The notes under the pieces: model-generated
The model's input: the letters and a program-made list of their open reading frames with translations, nothing else
Databases searched by the model: none
Told to the model about the DNA's origin: nothing
NCBI RefSeq assembly: GCF_000834635.1
Contig: NZ_JXQV01000006.1
Coordinates: forward strand, 126,501 to 190,500
Source of the DNA: Agrobacterium tumefaciens
GTDB lineage: Bacteria; Pseudomonadota; Alphaproteobacteria; Rhizobiales; Rhizobiaceae
DNA length: 64,000 nt
Reading direction: 5' to 3'
Translations under genes and position numbers: made by a program
In this document: positions 45,415 through 53,688 of the stretch, piece by piece
Numbering within the stretch: the stretch's first letter is position 1
How the letters are laid out: each line of letters starts with the position of its first letter

Positions 45415-46134
45415 ATGGCTGCGAAAGAAAAACTTGATGACAGGGAAAAGCAGACCCACCGCCGGGGTTTTGGTGTTTCCACCGTCTATGAAACGCTGCG
45501 CAACGAGATCATCGAACTGAAGCTTGCCCCAGGAAGCCCCATTGACGAGGTGCAGCTTTCCGAACGCTTCGAACTTTCCAGAACGCCTATCCGTGAGGCT
45601 CTGGTCAAGCTGTCCTCCGAGGGCCTGATCACGACGCTGACCAACCGCGCCACGATCGTGTCCCAGATCGACTTTCTCGGCCTGCCGGAATTTTTCGATG
45701 CCTTGACGCTGATGTACAGGGTCACCACGCGGCTTGCGGCGGGCCGGCATGAAGAGGCGGATATTCTGCTCATCCTGTCGTCTCAGGCGGCTTTCGAAAG
45801 CGCCGTCAATGAGCGCGATGTACTTGGCATGATTTCCACCAATCGAGACTTCCACGTGGCCATCGCCATTGCCGGGCGAAACCGCCATTATACGGAATTG
45901 TTCACCCGCCTGCTGGATGAGGGCAGACGCATTCTGCGGCTCTATTATTCATCGTTCAACGATGTCCTGCCGCGTCACTATGTGACGGAGCATGAGGATA
46001 TGATCGCCGCCATCATCGAGCGTGATGTCGAAAAGGCAGACCGCATCGCCGTTGCCCATGCGGACCAGATCGTCCAGCAGATCCGCTCCTATATTGCTGC
46101 CGATACGCGCCAGACCACCAACATGGCGCTTTAA
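45415..46134 (+). CDS. GntR-family regulator (FCD/FadR-type)
   Basis: 239 residues from the ATG at 45415. The N-terminal winged helix is clear (VYETLRNEIIELKLAPGSPIDEVQLSERFELSRTPIREALVKLSSEGLI in part), followed by an all-helical FCD effector domain with metal-ligand pattern DFHVAIAIAGRNRHY and HEDMIAAI. Such proteins repress catabolic genes for organic acids or amino acids. A TTG at 45397 is another possible start. It precedes the DapA-like gene by 147 bases and shares a promoter region with ugpB. Confidence 0.82.
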   Translation: MAAKEKLDDREKQTHRRGFGVSTVYETLRNEIIELKLAPGSPIDEVQLSERFELSRTPIREALVKLSSEGLITTLTNRATIVSQIDFLGLPEFFDALTLMYRVTTRLAAGRHEEADILLILSSQAAFESAVNERDVLGMISTNRDFHVAIAIAGRNRHYTELFTRLLDEGRRILRLYYSSFNDVLPRHYVTEHEDMIAAIIERDVEKADRIAVAHADQIVQQIRSYIAADTRQTTNMAL

Positions 46135-46281
46135 ATCCATCGTTCTGTGGTCATGACGAAGTGCTCTGATCGTGCTCAAGCCATTTGTATTTTATTTGTC
46201 GACAGAGCTGATGTCATGTGATAATTCATTTGTCCATGATGGATAGGGCGCTCGCGCCTGAGGTTAAACGAGGCTGAACAC

Positions 46282-47217
46282 ATGGCAGATACGATCTTCT
46301 CCGGCTGCATCCCCGCTCTCATGACGCCGTGCAACCCGGACCGCACACCGGATTTTGACGGTCTGGTCAAAACAGGCAAAGAGCTGATCGCGGCGGGCAT
46401 GTCTGCGGTTGTCTATTGCGGATCGATGGGTGACTGGCCGCTTCTGACCGATGAGCAGCGCCAGGAAGGCGTGCGTCGCCTTGCCGAAGCGGGCATTCCC
46501 GTGATCGTGGGTACCGGTGCCATCAACACCCAGTCGGCGGTCAGCCATGCAGCGCACGCCGCAAAGGTTGGTGCGAAGGGCCTGATGGTCATTCCACGCG
46601 TTCTGTCGCGCGGTTCGTCCTCATCTGCGCAGAAGGCGCATTTCTCGGCCATTCTGGAAGCTGCAAACGGCCTGCCCGCGGTGATCTACAACAGCCCCTA
46701 TTACGGCTTTGCCACCCGCGCCGACCTGTTCTTCGACCTGCGGTCGCGCTATTCCAACCTGATCGGCTTCAAGGAATTTGGCGGCAAGGCGGATATGACC
46801 TATGCGGCTGAAAACATCACCGCAGGCGATGATGATCTGACCTTGATGGTGGGTGTGGATACCGGCGTCTACCATGGTTTTGTCAATTGCGGCGCAGGTG
46901 GTGCCATCACCGGCATCGGCAACGCGCTGCCACGTGAGGTTCTTCACCTCGTTTCGCTGTGCGAAAAAGCCGCCAAGGGCGATGCCACAGCGCGCCGTGA
47001 GGCGCTTGAGCTCGAAGAAGCTCTCACCGTGCTGTCTTCCTATGATGAAGGCCCGGATCTGGTGCTTCACTACAAATATCTGATGGTGCTGAACGGTGCC
47101 GAGGAATATTCGCTGCATTTCAATGAAAGCGACGAACTCAGCGCTTCGCAGCGCCGCCAGCTTGAAAATCAGTATGCGCTGTTCAAGGCCTGGTACGCTT
47201 CGCGTTATCCGAACTGA
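46282..47217 (+). CDS. DapA-family aldolase/lyase
   Basis: 311 residues of the dihydrodipicolinate synthase superfamily. The catalytic Tyr136 is in VIYNSPYYG and the Schiff-base Lys164 in IGFKEFGG, so the enzyme is probably active. The GSMGDWPLLTDEQR segment replaces the usual GTTGE loop, so it is not a DapA for lysine synthesis. Related enzymes split or dehydrate keto-acids in sugar-acid or hydroxyproline catabolism. The upstream GntR gene may control it; the substrate is not clear. Confidence 0.78.
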   Translation: MADTIFSGCIPALMTPCNPDRTPDFDGLVKTGKELIAAGMSAVVYCGSMGDWPLLTDEQRQEGVRRLAEAGIPVIVGTGAINTQSAVSHAAHAAKVGAKGLMVIPRVLSRGSSSSAQKAHFSAILEAANGLPAVIYNSPYYGFATRADLFFDLRSRYSNLIGFKEFGGKADMTYAAENITAGDDDLTLMVGVDTGVYHGFVNCGAGGAITGIGNALPREVLHLVSLCEKAAKGDATARREALELEEALTVLSSYDEGPDLVLHYKYLMVLNGAEEYSLHFNESDELSASQRRQLENQYALFKAWYASRYPN

Positions 47218-47236
47218 TATTTCGATACCTCGAATG

Positions 47237-47262
47237 AAAATGCGCCCGGTGGGGCGCATTTT
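47237..47262 (+). terminator. Rho-independent terminator after the DapA-like gene
   Basis: AAAATGCGCCC (47237-47247) and GGGCGCATTTT (47252-47262) form an 11-bp stem with a 4-base loop, followed by a T-run. It starts about 20 bases after the stop. Confidence 0.92.
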
Positions 47263-47290
47263 TTTTGTTTGTTGTGGAACCTAGGTGCGC

Positions 47291-47932
47291 TCAGGCGACA
47301 GCCATCTCCTCGAAATCCGCCGTCTCCCGTTCGCTCAGATAGGTGACAAGATCCTTGATCGTGACGAGCGGAAGCCCGTGGCGTGCCGCAAACACCTTCA
47401 GTTGAGGCAGCCGCGCCATGGTGCCATCATCATTGGCCACTTCGCAGATCGTGCCGCTCGGGAACCGGCCCGCAAGGCGGCACAGATCGACCGCTGCTTC
47501 CGTATGCCCGGTGCGGCCGAGGACGCCGAGTGGATTGGCGCGCAGCGGAAAGATGTGGCCAGGCCGGGCAAAATCGTCCGGTTTTGCGTCAGCCGATATC
47601 AGCGCACGAACCGTGTTGGCACGGTCGCTGGCCGAAATGCCTGTCGTGGTGCCCGGAATATAGTCCACGGAAACGGTAAAGGCCGTTTTGTGGAACTCCG
47701 TGTTGCGCGGCACCATCAGGGGAATATCCAGCTCATCCAGCCGTTCGCCGGGCATGGCCACACAGATCAAGCCACGCGCGTGGTTCATCATGAAAGCAAC
47801 CTGCTCGGCGGTTATGCTGTCGGAGGCGACGATAATGTCGCCTTCGTTTTCGCGGTCCTCGTCATCCACCACGATGACCATGTCACCGCGTGCAATGGCT
47901 GCCACCGCCTCTTCAATTTTGGAAATAGTCAT
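47291..47932 (-). CDS. ribB: 3,4-Dihydroxy-2-butanone 4-phosphate synthase
   Basis: 213 residues from the ATG at 47932. The metal and substrate motif VVDDEDRENEGD, the GLICVAMPGERLDEL strand, GISASDRANT and GHIFPLRA are all present. It makes the four-carbon unit of riboflavin. The open frame that runs on to 48223 translates a riboswitch and is not coding. FMN-controlled ribB alone, rather than a full rib operon, is common in proteobacteria. Confidence 0.92.
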   Translation of the reverse strand: MTISKIEEAVAAIARGDMVIVVDDEDRENEGDIIVASDSITAEQVAFMMNHARGLICVAMPGERLDELDIPLMVPRNTEFHKTAFTVSVDYIPGTTTGISASDRANTVRALISADAKPDDFARPGHIFPLRANPLGVLGRTGHTEAAVDLCRLAGRFPSGTICEVANDDGTMARLPQLKVFAARHGLPLVTIKDLVTYLSERETADFEEMAVA

Positions 47933-47971
47933 GTCTTGCCTTTCAAGGGTTATGCTGTTGCCAGCACTTTC

Positions 47972-47988
47972 GCGTTTTTTCAAAACGC
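47972..47988 (-). other. Small hairpin between riboswitch and ribB
   Basis: GCGTTTT (47972-47978) and AAAACGC (47982-47988) form a 7-bp stem with a 3-base loop, 40 bases upstream of the ribB start. It may belong to the expression platform. Confidence 0.35.
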
Positions 47989-48048
47989 CAAATCTCCCTT
48001 GGGCGAACAACGCAACGCTCCCCCGCTGCGTGCAGGAGAGGCCACCTT

Positions 48049-48188
48049 GTTCTCTTCCATCCGGACTATACCGTCGGCTCCGGCATCTCACCGGATCTGC
48101 TGACCTTCCGGCCAGGCCGGAAGCGCTCGCGGGCTCCGGGAAAAATCCCGATACCGCCGGTGGGGAATTGCACCCCGCCCTGAGAACA
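48049..48188 (-). promoter_or_regulatory. FMN riboswitch (RFN element)
   Basis: On the minus strand the conserved RFN blocks appear in order: TCTCAGGGCGGGGTGCAAT then CCCCACCGGCGGT, the variable arm, GAGCCCGCGAGCG, GTCAGCAGATCCGGTGAGA, and GGAGCCGACGGT with AGTCCGGATGGAAGAGA at the end. The element binds FMN and lowers expression of ribB 115 bases downstream. I judge this a secure match by eye. Confidence 0.93.
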
Positions 48189-48343
48189 GATCGAGCATAT
48201 GGCAAGGAATAGCCGCGAGGCAAGGGGCAAAGATTGCCTGCGAAGCGGCATTACGGAAATGAATTTGCGCGGGCTAGGGTGGCGTACCGTTTATCGCCCT
48301 GCCTTCTTTTTATCAGAAAGATGCCGATCTCGGAATTTTCCTC

Positions 48344-48374
48344 TTGCAGCTCTAGTGGCTGTAGGTCGTAGCAC
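48344..48374 (+). promoter_or_regulatory. MerR-type promoter before the metal ATPase
   Basis: TTGCAG (48344-48349) and TAGCAC (48369-48374) are separated by exactly 19 bases, as in promoters of the MerR family. The spacer CTCTAGTGGCTGTAGGTCG resembles CadR/PbrR/ZntR operators, whose core is AGTGGCT. A 28-base leader follows to the ATG. No MerR gene lies next to it. Confidence 0.45.
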
Positions 48375-48401
48375 TGGTGTCGTGAACAAGGGAAACACGA
48401 T

Positions 48402-50621
48402 ATGAGCGCGTCATTGCAAACCAGATTTCGGGTAGAGGGAATGGACTGCGCATCCTGCGCAGCCAAGATCGACACGGCGGTGCGCCGCATGTCGGGCGTC
48501 GAAGATGTCTCCGTCTCCGTCACATCAGGCACCATAACCGTCAGCCATCATCCGACAAGCGATCTGGCCGCCATCGGCAGACAAGTGACGGGCCTAGGCT
48601 ATGACGCCACGCAAATCCCATCTGGCGCCGCCGTAAAGCCTGATGCCCCGCATGAACACGGTCTCGGCTGCTCCCATGACCATCATCACCATCAGAAGCC
48701 GGAGGGAACGGCGGCACCGGTCGAAGGCTTGCACGGTCACGATCATGGGCCTTCCACAGGTCCCTGGTGGAACAGCAAGAAGGGTCGCGCGACGATTCTG
48801 GCAGGCGTGACGCTTGCTGTGGCCTATGGTGTCGGCCATCTCTTTCCCATTGTTCAGACCTATGCCTTTACGCTGTCGATGCTGGTCGGTCTGGTGCCGA
48901 TTGCGCGCCGTGCGTTTATGGCTGCCCGTGCAGGCACACCGTTTTCCATTGAAATGCTGATGACCATTGCAGCCATCGGTGCGCTTGCCATCAATGCCAC
49001 GGAAGAGGCCGCAGCGGTTGTCTTTCTGTTTCTGATGGGTGAGCTGCTGGAAGGCGTGGCGGCGGGCAAGGCGCGAGACAGCATCAAGTCTCTGGCCGCA
49101 CTCGTTCCCAAGACAGCTCTGCTGGAAGAAATGGGGCAGACGCGTGAAGTGAAGGCCGAGACCCTTGCCATCGGCTCCGTCATTCTTGTTCGCCCGGGTG
49201 ATCGCATCTCGGCAGATGGCGTTATTCTTTCAGGCGAAAGTGCCGTGGACGAAGCGCCGGTGACGGGCGAAAGCGTGCCGGTCAACAAGGGGCCTGACGA
49301 TCTCGTCTTCGCTGGCACCGTCAACGGCAACGCTGCTCTGCGCGTTCGGGTAACAGCCACCGCTCAGGACAACACCATTGCCCGTGTCGTTAAACTCGTG
49401 GAGGAAGCACAGGAGAAGAAAGCGCCGACCGAGCGTTTCATCGACCGCTTTTCTACCTACTACACGCCAGCGGTCGTTGCCATCGCAGCCCTCGTTGCCA
49501 TCCTGCCGCCCTTGGTTTCAGGTGGGGACTGGAATGAATGGATCTATAAGGGACTGGCCATTCTTCTGATCGGATGCCCCTGCGCGCTGGTCATCTCGAC
49601 ACCTGCCGCCATTGCCGCTTCCCTGTCTTCAGGTGCACGGCGCGGCCTACTCATGAAAGGCGGCGCGGTGCTGGAAGGACTGGGCAAGTTGACCGCCGTT
49701 GCACTGGACAAGACCGGAACGCTGACGGAAGGAAAGCCTGTCGTCACGGATATCGTGCCGTTCGCGTTTGCTCAGGCCGACATTCTGCGTCTGGCAGCCG
49801 CACTCGAGACAGGTTCAAGCCATCCGCTTGCGCTGTCCATTCTCGCCAAGGCCAGGGAAGATGGCATCACCATTCCCTCCGCCACTAGTGCCAAGGCATT
49901 GGGTGGCAAGGGCGTGACGGCTGTTGTTGAGGGGCAGGAGATATTTCTGGGTTCGCCAAAGGCTGCCAATGATCTGATTGCCATCCCGCAACAGCATCTG
50001 AAGACGATCACGGCATTGAATGACGAAGGCAAAACAGTCTCCGTTCTGATTGTTGGCGACCAGCTGGCCGGTGCCATTGCCATGCGTGATGAGCCTCGCA
50101 CGGACGCCCTGCAGGGTCTGGCGATGCTGAAGGAAAGTGGCGTCAAGATCATCATGCTGACAGGCGATAACAAGCGCACGGCGGATGCCATCGGCCAGAC
50201 ACTCGGCATCGAGGTGCGCGCCGAGTTGATGCCGGAGGACAAGCAGCGGATCGTGGGCGAGTTGAAGGCTGAGGGTTATGTGGTCGGCAAGGTTGGCGAT
50301 GGCATCAACGATGCGCCAGCACTGGCCGCGGCCGATATCGGCATTGCCATGGGTGGCGGCACGGATGTGGCGCTGGAAACGGCCGATGCCGCTATTCTGC
50401 ATGGCCGCGTCAGCGACGTGGCGCACATGATCGCGCTTTCCAAACGCACTATGCGCAATATCAGGCAGAACATCGCCATATCGCTTGGTCTGAAAGCCGT
50501 GTTTCTGGTCACGACCATTCTCGGCATCACAGGCCTATGGCCCGCGATCCTTGCAGATACCGGCGCCACCGTTCTGGTCACGATCAACGCGTTGCGCTTG
50601 CTGCGCAACCCGGCAGCGTAA
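48402..50621 (+). CDS. P1B-type heavy-metal ATPase (Zn/Cd/Pb exporter type)
   Basis: 739 residues. An N-terminal heavy-metal-associated domain carries GMDCASC (Cys16, Cys19), followed by a His-rich stretch (CSHDHHHH, later HGHDHG). The ion-path motif CPC is at 392-394, the phosphorylation site DKTGT has Asp436, and GDGINDAP ends the hinge. The CPC and His-rich layout suits Zn2+/Cd2+/Pb2+ export. It pumps metal from the cytoplasm. The MerR-like promoter fits metal-induced expression. Confidence 0.9.
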   Translation: MSASLQTRFRVEGMDCASCAAKIDTAVRRMSGVEDVSVSVTSGTITVSHHPTSDLAAIGRQVTGLGYDATQIPSGAAVKPDAPHEHGLGCSHDHHHHQKPEGTAAPVEGLHGHDHGPSTGPWWNSKKGRATILAGVTLAVAYGVGHLFPIVQTYAFTLSMLVGLVPIARRAFMAARAGTPFSIEMLMTIAAIGALAINATEEAAAVVFLFLMGELLEGVAAGKARDSIKSLAALVPKTALLEEMGQTREVKAETLAIGSVILVRPGDRISADGVILSGESAVDEAPVTGESVPVNKGPDDLVFAGTVNGNAALRVRVTATAQDNTIARVVKLVEEAQEKKAPTERFIDRFSTYYTPAVVAIAALVAILPPLVSGGDWNEWIYKGLAILLIGCPCALVISTPAAIAASLSSGARRGLLMKGGAVLEGLGKLTAVALDKTGTLTEGKPVVTDIVPFAFAQADILRLAAALETGSSHPLALSILAKAREDGITIPSATSAKALGGKGVTAVVEGQEIFLGSPKAANDLIAIPQQHLKTITALNDEGKTVSVLIVGDQLAGAIAMRDEPRTDALQGLAMLKESGVKIIMLTGDNKRTADAIGQTLGIEVRAELMPEDKQRIVGELKAEGYVVGKVGDGINDAPALAAADIGIAMGGGTDVALETADAAILHGRVSDVAHMIALSKRTMRNIRQNIAISLGLKAVFLVTTILGITGLWPAILADTGATVLVTINALRLLRNPAA

Positions 50622-50626
50622 AGTGT

Positions 50627-50656
50627 GAGAGCCCGCAATGATATTTGCGGGCTCTC
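50627..50656. terminator. Bidirectional terminator between metal ATPase and beta-galactosidase
   Basis: GAGAGCCCGCAA (50627-50638) pairs perfectly with TTGCGGGCTCTC (50645-50656) as a 12-bp stem with a 6-base loop, between two convergent stops (50621 and 50666). Confidence 0.85.
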
Positions 50657-50665
50657 AGATGTTCG

Positions 50666-52597
50666 TTATTTCGTCCAGATGGAAACGGCCTGCGGCTCCA
50701 GCACGCTTTCTCCCAGTAAAATCTTCACACCGGCAGGAACCGTCCACGCCTCAGTGCCATAGTTGAAGGCAAAGGTGAGGTTGCCGCGGCGACGGATGCG
50801 AATCGTATCCGGCAGGGGCAGGGTGTCGAGACCGGCCTTTGTCGCAGCCAGCGCAAGCACGCTGGAAAGCAGTTCCTCATCGGCCCAGCAGGCAAGATAA
50901 AGCATATTGCCGCTTTGTGTCAGCGCCGGATCGCCATTTTCAAAACGGGCCAGCACCTCTGCCGAAGTCTGCACCGTTTCACGCCAACGGATGGCCGCAC
51001 CGGATACAGCGCCTGAAACGGCGTCGGAAAGACCGGGCCGCAGGGTCGAAACCTGAATGACGCGGTTGCCTGTTTGTTGGCCGAGGGGGCCGGGTGGCAG
51101 GTTTTTCGGGATCACGAAATTGCGGTCACGAGAGCCGGTTCTTGCGCCGATGACGATGTGTCCGGTGGCCTTGGAAAGAGCTGCTTCGGTGGCGACATCG
51201 ACTTCCGTCATACAAGGCACGACGACAAGCGCGTAGCCTTCAAGACTATCGCCGGGGCGCACGAAATCGATATCGAGGCCGAGGCGACGAAGACTTTCAT
51301 ACCAGCGGAAGCAAAGCTCCTCATAGCGGAAATCCTTGCCCTGCGGCTGGATCATCGTTGTCCAGTAGCTCTGATAGTCGAACACCAGCGCCACATGGGC
51401 CTTTTCGCTGGCCGGCAGGTCTGCGAAAGCCTTTAGCTCTTCGCCAACCTGCTGCGCCTCCAGTCCGCCGGGCGATAGCTCGTCCAGACCCGACATGTTG
51501 AGGCCCGCATGCATCTGCTCCTGCGCAAAGGGTGCCTGGCGCCAGCGGAAATAGCTGACGACTTCAGCGCCATGGGCCAGCGCTTCCCATGTCCACAGCC
51601 GCACCATTCCCGGCTTCGGCACCGGGTTCCACGGCGCCCAGTTCACCGGTCCGGGCTGCTGTTCCATCACCCAGAAACGGCCTTTGCCAACGCCGCGATA
51701 GAGATCATGGTGGTAGGGGGCGATATCGGGGTGCGATGTCTGCGCCCAGCGATTGCGCTCCTCTTCCGTGAAGGGAAACTTCTCGACAAAGCCGATCGGG
51801 TAGCTATCCCAGGATGCGAGATCCAGATTGTCGCCCATCTTGAAGTGGTCGAAATCGGACACGAAGCCCATGAAGTTGTGCGTGATCCAGCGATCCGGCG
51901 AGTGCTTGCGAAGGATATCGCATTGCATCTTGTCGTAAGCGGCGACCTGATCGGACTGGAAGCGCCAGAAATCCAGCCGGGTGGCCGGGTTGGGTTCCGT
52001 CACCGTCAGGTTCGGTAGCCGCACATCGTCGAAACTCTTCAGTTCCATAGACCAGAACACCGAGCCCCAGGCTTCGTTCAGCTGCTGCGGCGATTGATAG
52101 CGCAGCCGCAGCCATTGCTTGAACTGCTTGAGGTCTTCGGCCCCCCATGATGCGGTCGTATCATGGCAGCCATATTCATTGTCCGTCTGCCAGCCCACGA
52201 GGCCGGGATGCGCGCCATAACGCTGCGCAATAATCTCGACAATGCGTGCACTTTCGCGCCACCAGGTCTGCGATGAGAAGGTGTAATGACGGCGCGAGCC
52301 AAAGCCGCGCACCTTGCCGTCTTCGTCATAGGGCAGAATATCGGGGTGCTCATCCACCAGCCATTTCGGTGGCGTGGCGGTCGGTGTTCCCAAAACGACC
52401 TTGAGGCCAGCGGCATGGAGCACGTCCATCGCGCGGTCCAGCCAGCCGAAGTCGAATTCCCCACGCGCAGGCTCAAGCCGCGACCAGGCAAACTCACCAA
52501 TGCGCACGAAGGAAATGCCAAGCTCGCGCATGCGGCGTGCGTCTTCAGCCCAACGGCTTTCGTCCCAGTGCTCTGGATAATAACATACGCCCAGCAT
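50666..52597 (-). CDS. Beta-galactosidase, GH42 family (LacZ of a rhizobial lac operon)
   Basis: 643 residues. The start [14 protein letters not shown] is the GH42 signature. The acid/base Glu141 lies in TDNEYGCHD and the nucleophile Glu312 in FWVMEQQPG. It hydrolyses lactose or other beta-galactosides in the cytoplasm. It starts on the last base of the ATPase gene and is the final gene of the operon, followed by a strong terminator. Agrobacterium-type lac operons also use a GH42 LacZ next to LacK. Confidence 0.9.
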   Translation of the reverse strand: MLGVCYYPEHWDESRWAEDARRMRELGISFVRIGEFAWSRLEPARGEFDFGWLDRAMDVLHAAGLKVVLGTPTATPPKWLVDEHPDILPYDEDGKVRGFGSRRHYTFSSQTWWRESARIVEIIAQRYGAHPGLVGWQTDNEYGCHDTTASWGAEDLKQFKQWLRLRYQSPQQLNEAWGSVFWSMELKSFDDVRLPNLTVTEPNPATRLDFWRFQSDQVAAYDKMQCDILRKHSPDRWITHNFMGFVSDFDHFKMGDNLDLASWDSYPIGFVEKFPFTEEERNRWAQTSHPDIAPYHHDLYRGVGKGRFWVMEQQPGPVNWAPWNPVPKPGMVRLWTWEALAHGAEVVSYFRWRQAPFAQEQMHAGLNMSGLDELSPGGLEAQQVGEELKAFADLPASEKAHVALVFDYQSYWTTMIQPQGKDFRYEELCFRWYESLRRLGLDIDFVRPGDSLEGYALVVVPCMTEVDVATEAALSKATGHIVIGARTGSRDRNFVIPKNLPPGPLGQQTGNRVIQVSTLRPGLSDAVSGAVSGAAIRWRETVQTSAEVLARFENGDPALTQSGNMLYLACWADEELLSSVLALAATKAGLDTLPLPDTIRIRRRGNLTFAFNYGTEAWTVPAGVKILLGESVLEPQAVSIWTK

Positions 52598-53688
52598 TAT
52601 CGCGTCAAATCCCCATTGATGATGGCATGGCCTTGCTCGTCAAAGACGTGGCACGCCTTGGCATTGATACCGAGTTTCAGTGTGTCGCCCGGCTTGGCGC
52701 TGGCCAGACCATCGGCCTTGACCGAGATTTCCGAGCCATCCGCCAGTTCAACGAAAAACAGCGTTTCCGAGCCGAGATATTCCGCAAGCCGCACCGTGCC
52801 TTCCAGCACAACGTCGCCCTCGCCAGTCGCGCTGATATGCTCAGGGCGGATGCCGAAGCTTGCATTGCTGAGCGTAGCCGTGTTGGGGGCATCGAGCGCA
52901 AGCGTCGCGCCGCCCGGCAGCGTCAGCGCGATTTTGCCGTCCTGGTTTGCTGCGGGCACTTTCAGCACATTCATCTTCGGCGAGCCGATGAAGCCCGCCA
53001 CGAAGAGGTTTGCCGGACGGTGGTAAAGCTCAAGCGGCGTTCCAACCTGCTCGATCTTGCCCGCAGACAGAACCACGATCTTGTCAGCCATGGTCATGGC
53101 TTCCACCTGATCATGGGTCACATAGATCATCGTTGCCTTCAGATCCTTATGCAGCTTGGAAAGCTCGCCGCGCATCTGCACGCGCAGGGCTGCATCGAGG
53201 TTGGACAGCGGCTCATCGAAAAGGAAGACTTCCGGGTTGCGCACAATGGCCCGGCCAATGGCCACACGCTGGCGCTGACCGCCGGAAAGCTGGCCCGGCT
53301 TGCGCTTCAAAAGCGGTTCAAGCTGCAGCATTTTGGCGGCGTGCGCCGTGCGCTCGGCAATCATATCCTGCGCATGGCCTGTCATTTTCAGACCGAAGCC
53401 AATGTTTTCAGCCACCGTCATGTGCGGGTAAAGCGCATAGGACTGGAAAACCATGGCGACGCCCCGTTCCGAGGGGCCAATCTTGGTCATGTCCTTGCCG
53501 CCGATGGAAAGCGCGCCGGAGGATATTTCCTCAAGACCGGCAATCATTCGCAACAGGGTGGATTTGCCGCAGCCGGAGGGGCCGACGAAGACGCAGAATT
53601 CGCCATCCTTCACGTCGAGATCGACGCCTTTGATGACGCTGAGAGCGCCAAACTCTTTCTTGACGTTGCGCAGGCTTACGTCAGCCAT
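52597..53688 (-). CDS. Galactoside ABC transporter ATPase (LacK/MalK-type)
   Basis: 363 residues. Walker [10 protein letters not shown] (36-44), Q-loop [10 protein letters not shown], signature LSGGQRQR, Walker [13 protein letters not shown] and H-loop VTHDQ are complete, with a C-terminal OB regulatory domain (GIRPEHI). Its sequence is distinct from UgpC in the same window. It overlaps the GH36 stop by 8 bases, so it belongs to the same operon as the permeases. Confidence 0.9.
   Translation of the reverse strand: MADVSLRNVKKEFGALSVIKGVDLDVKDGEFCVFVGPSGCGKSTLLRMIAGLEEISSGALSIGGKDMTKIGPSERGVAMVFQSYALYPHMTVAENIGFGLKMTGHAQDMIAERTAHAAKMLQLEPLLKRKPGQLSGGQRQRVAIGRAIVRNPEVFLFDEPLSNLDAALRVQMRGELSKLHKDLKATMIYVTHDQVEAMTMADKIVVLSAGKIEQVGTPLELYHRPANLFVAGFIGSPKMNVLKVPAANQDGKIALTLPGGATLALDAPNTATLSNASFGIRPEHISATGEGDVVLEGTVRLAEYLGSETLFFVELADGSEISVKADGLASAKPGDTLKLGINAKACHVFDEQGHAIINGDLTR

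Noticed and set aside
47933-48223. N-terminal extension of ribB
   Set aside because: This stretch is the FMN riboswitch and its platform. Its translation is low in family features, and the ATG at 47932 gives a normal RibB start.
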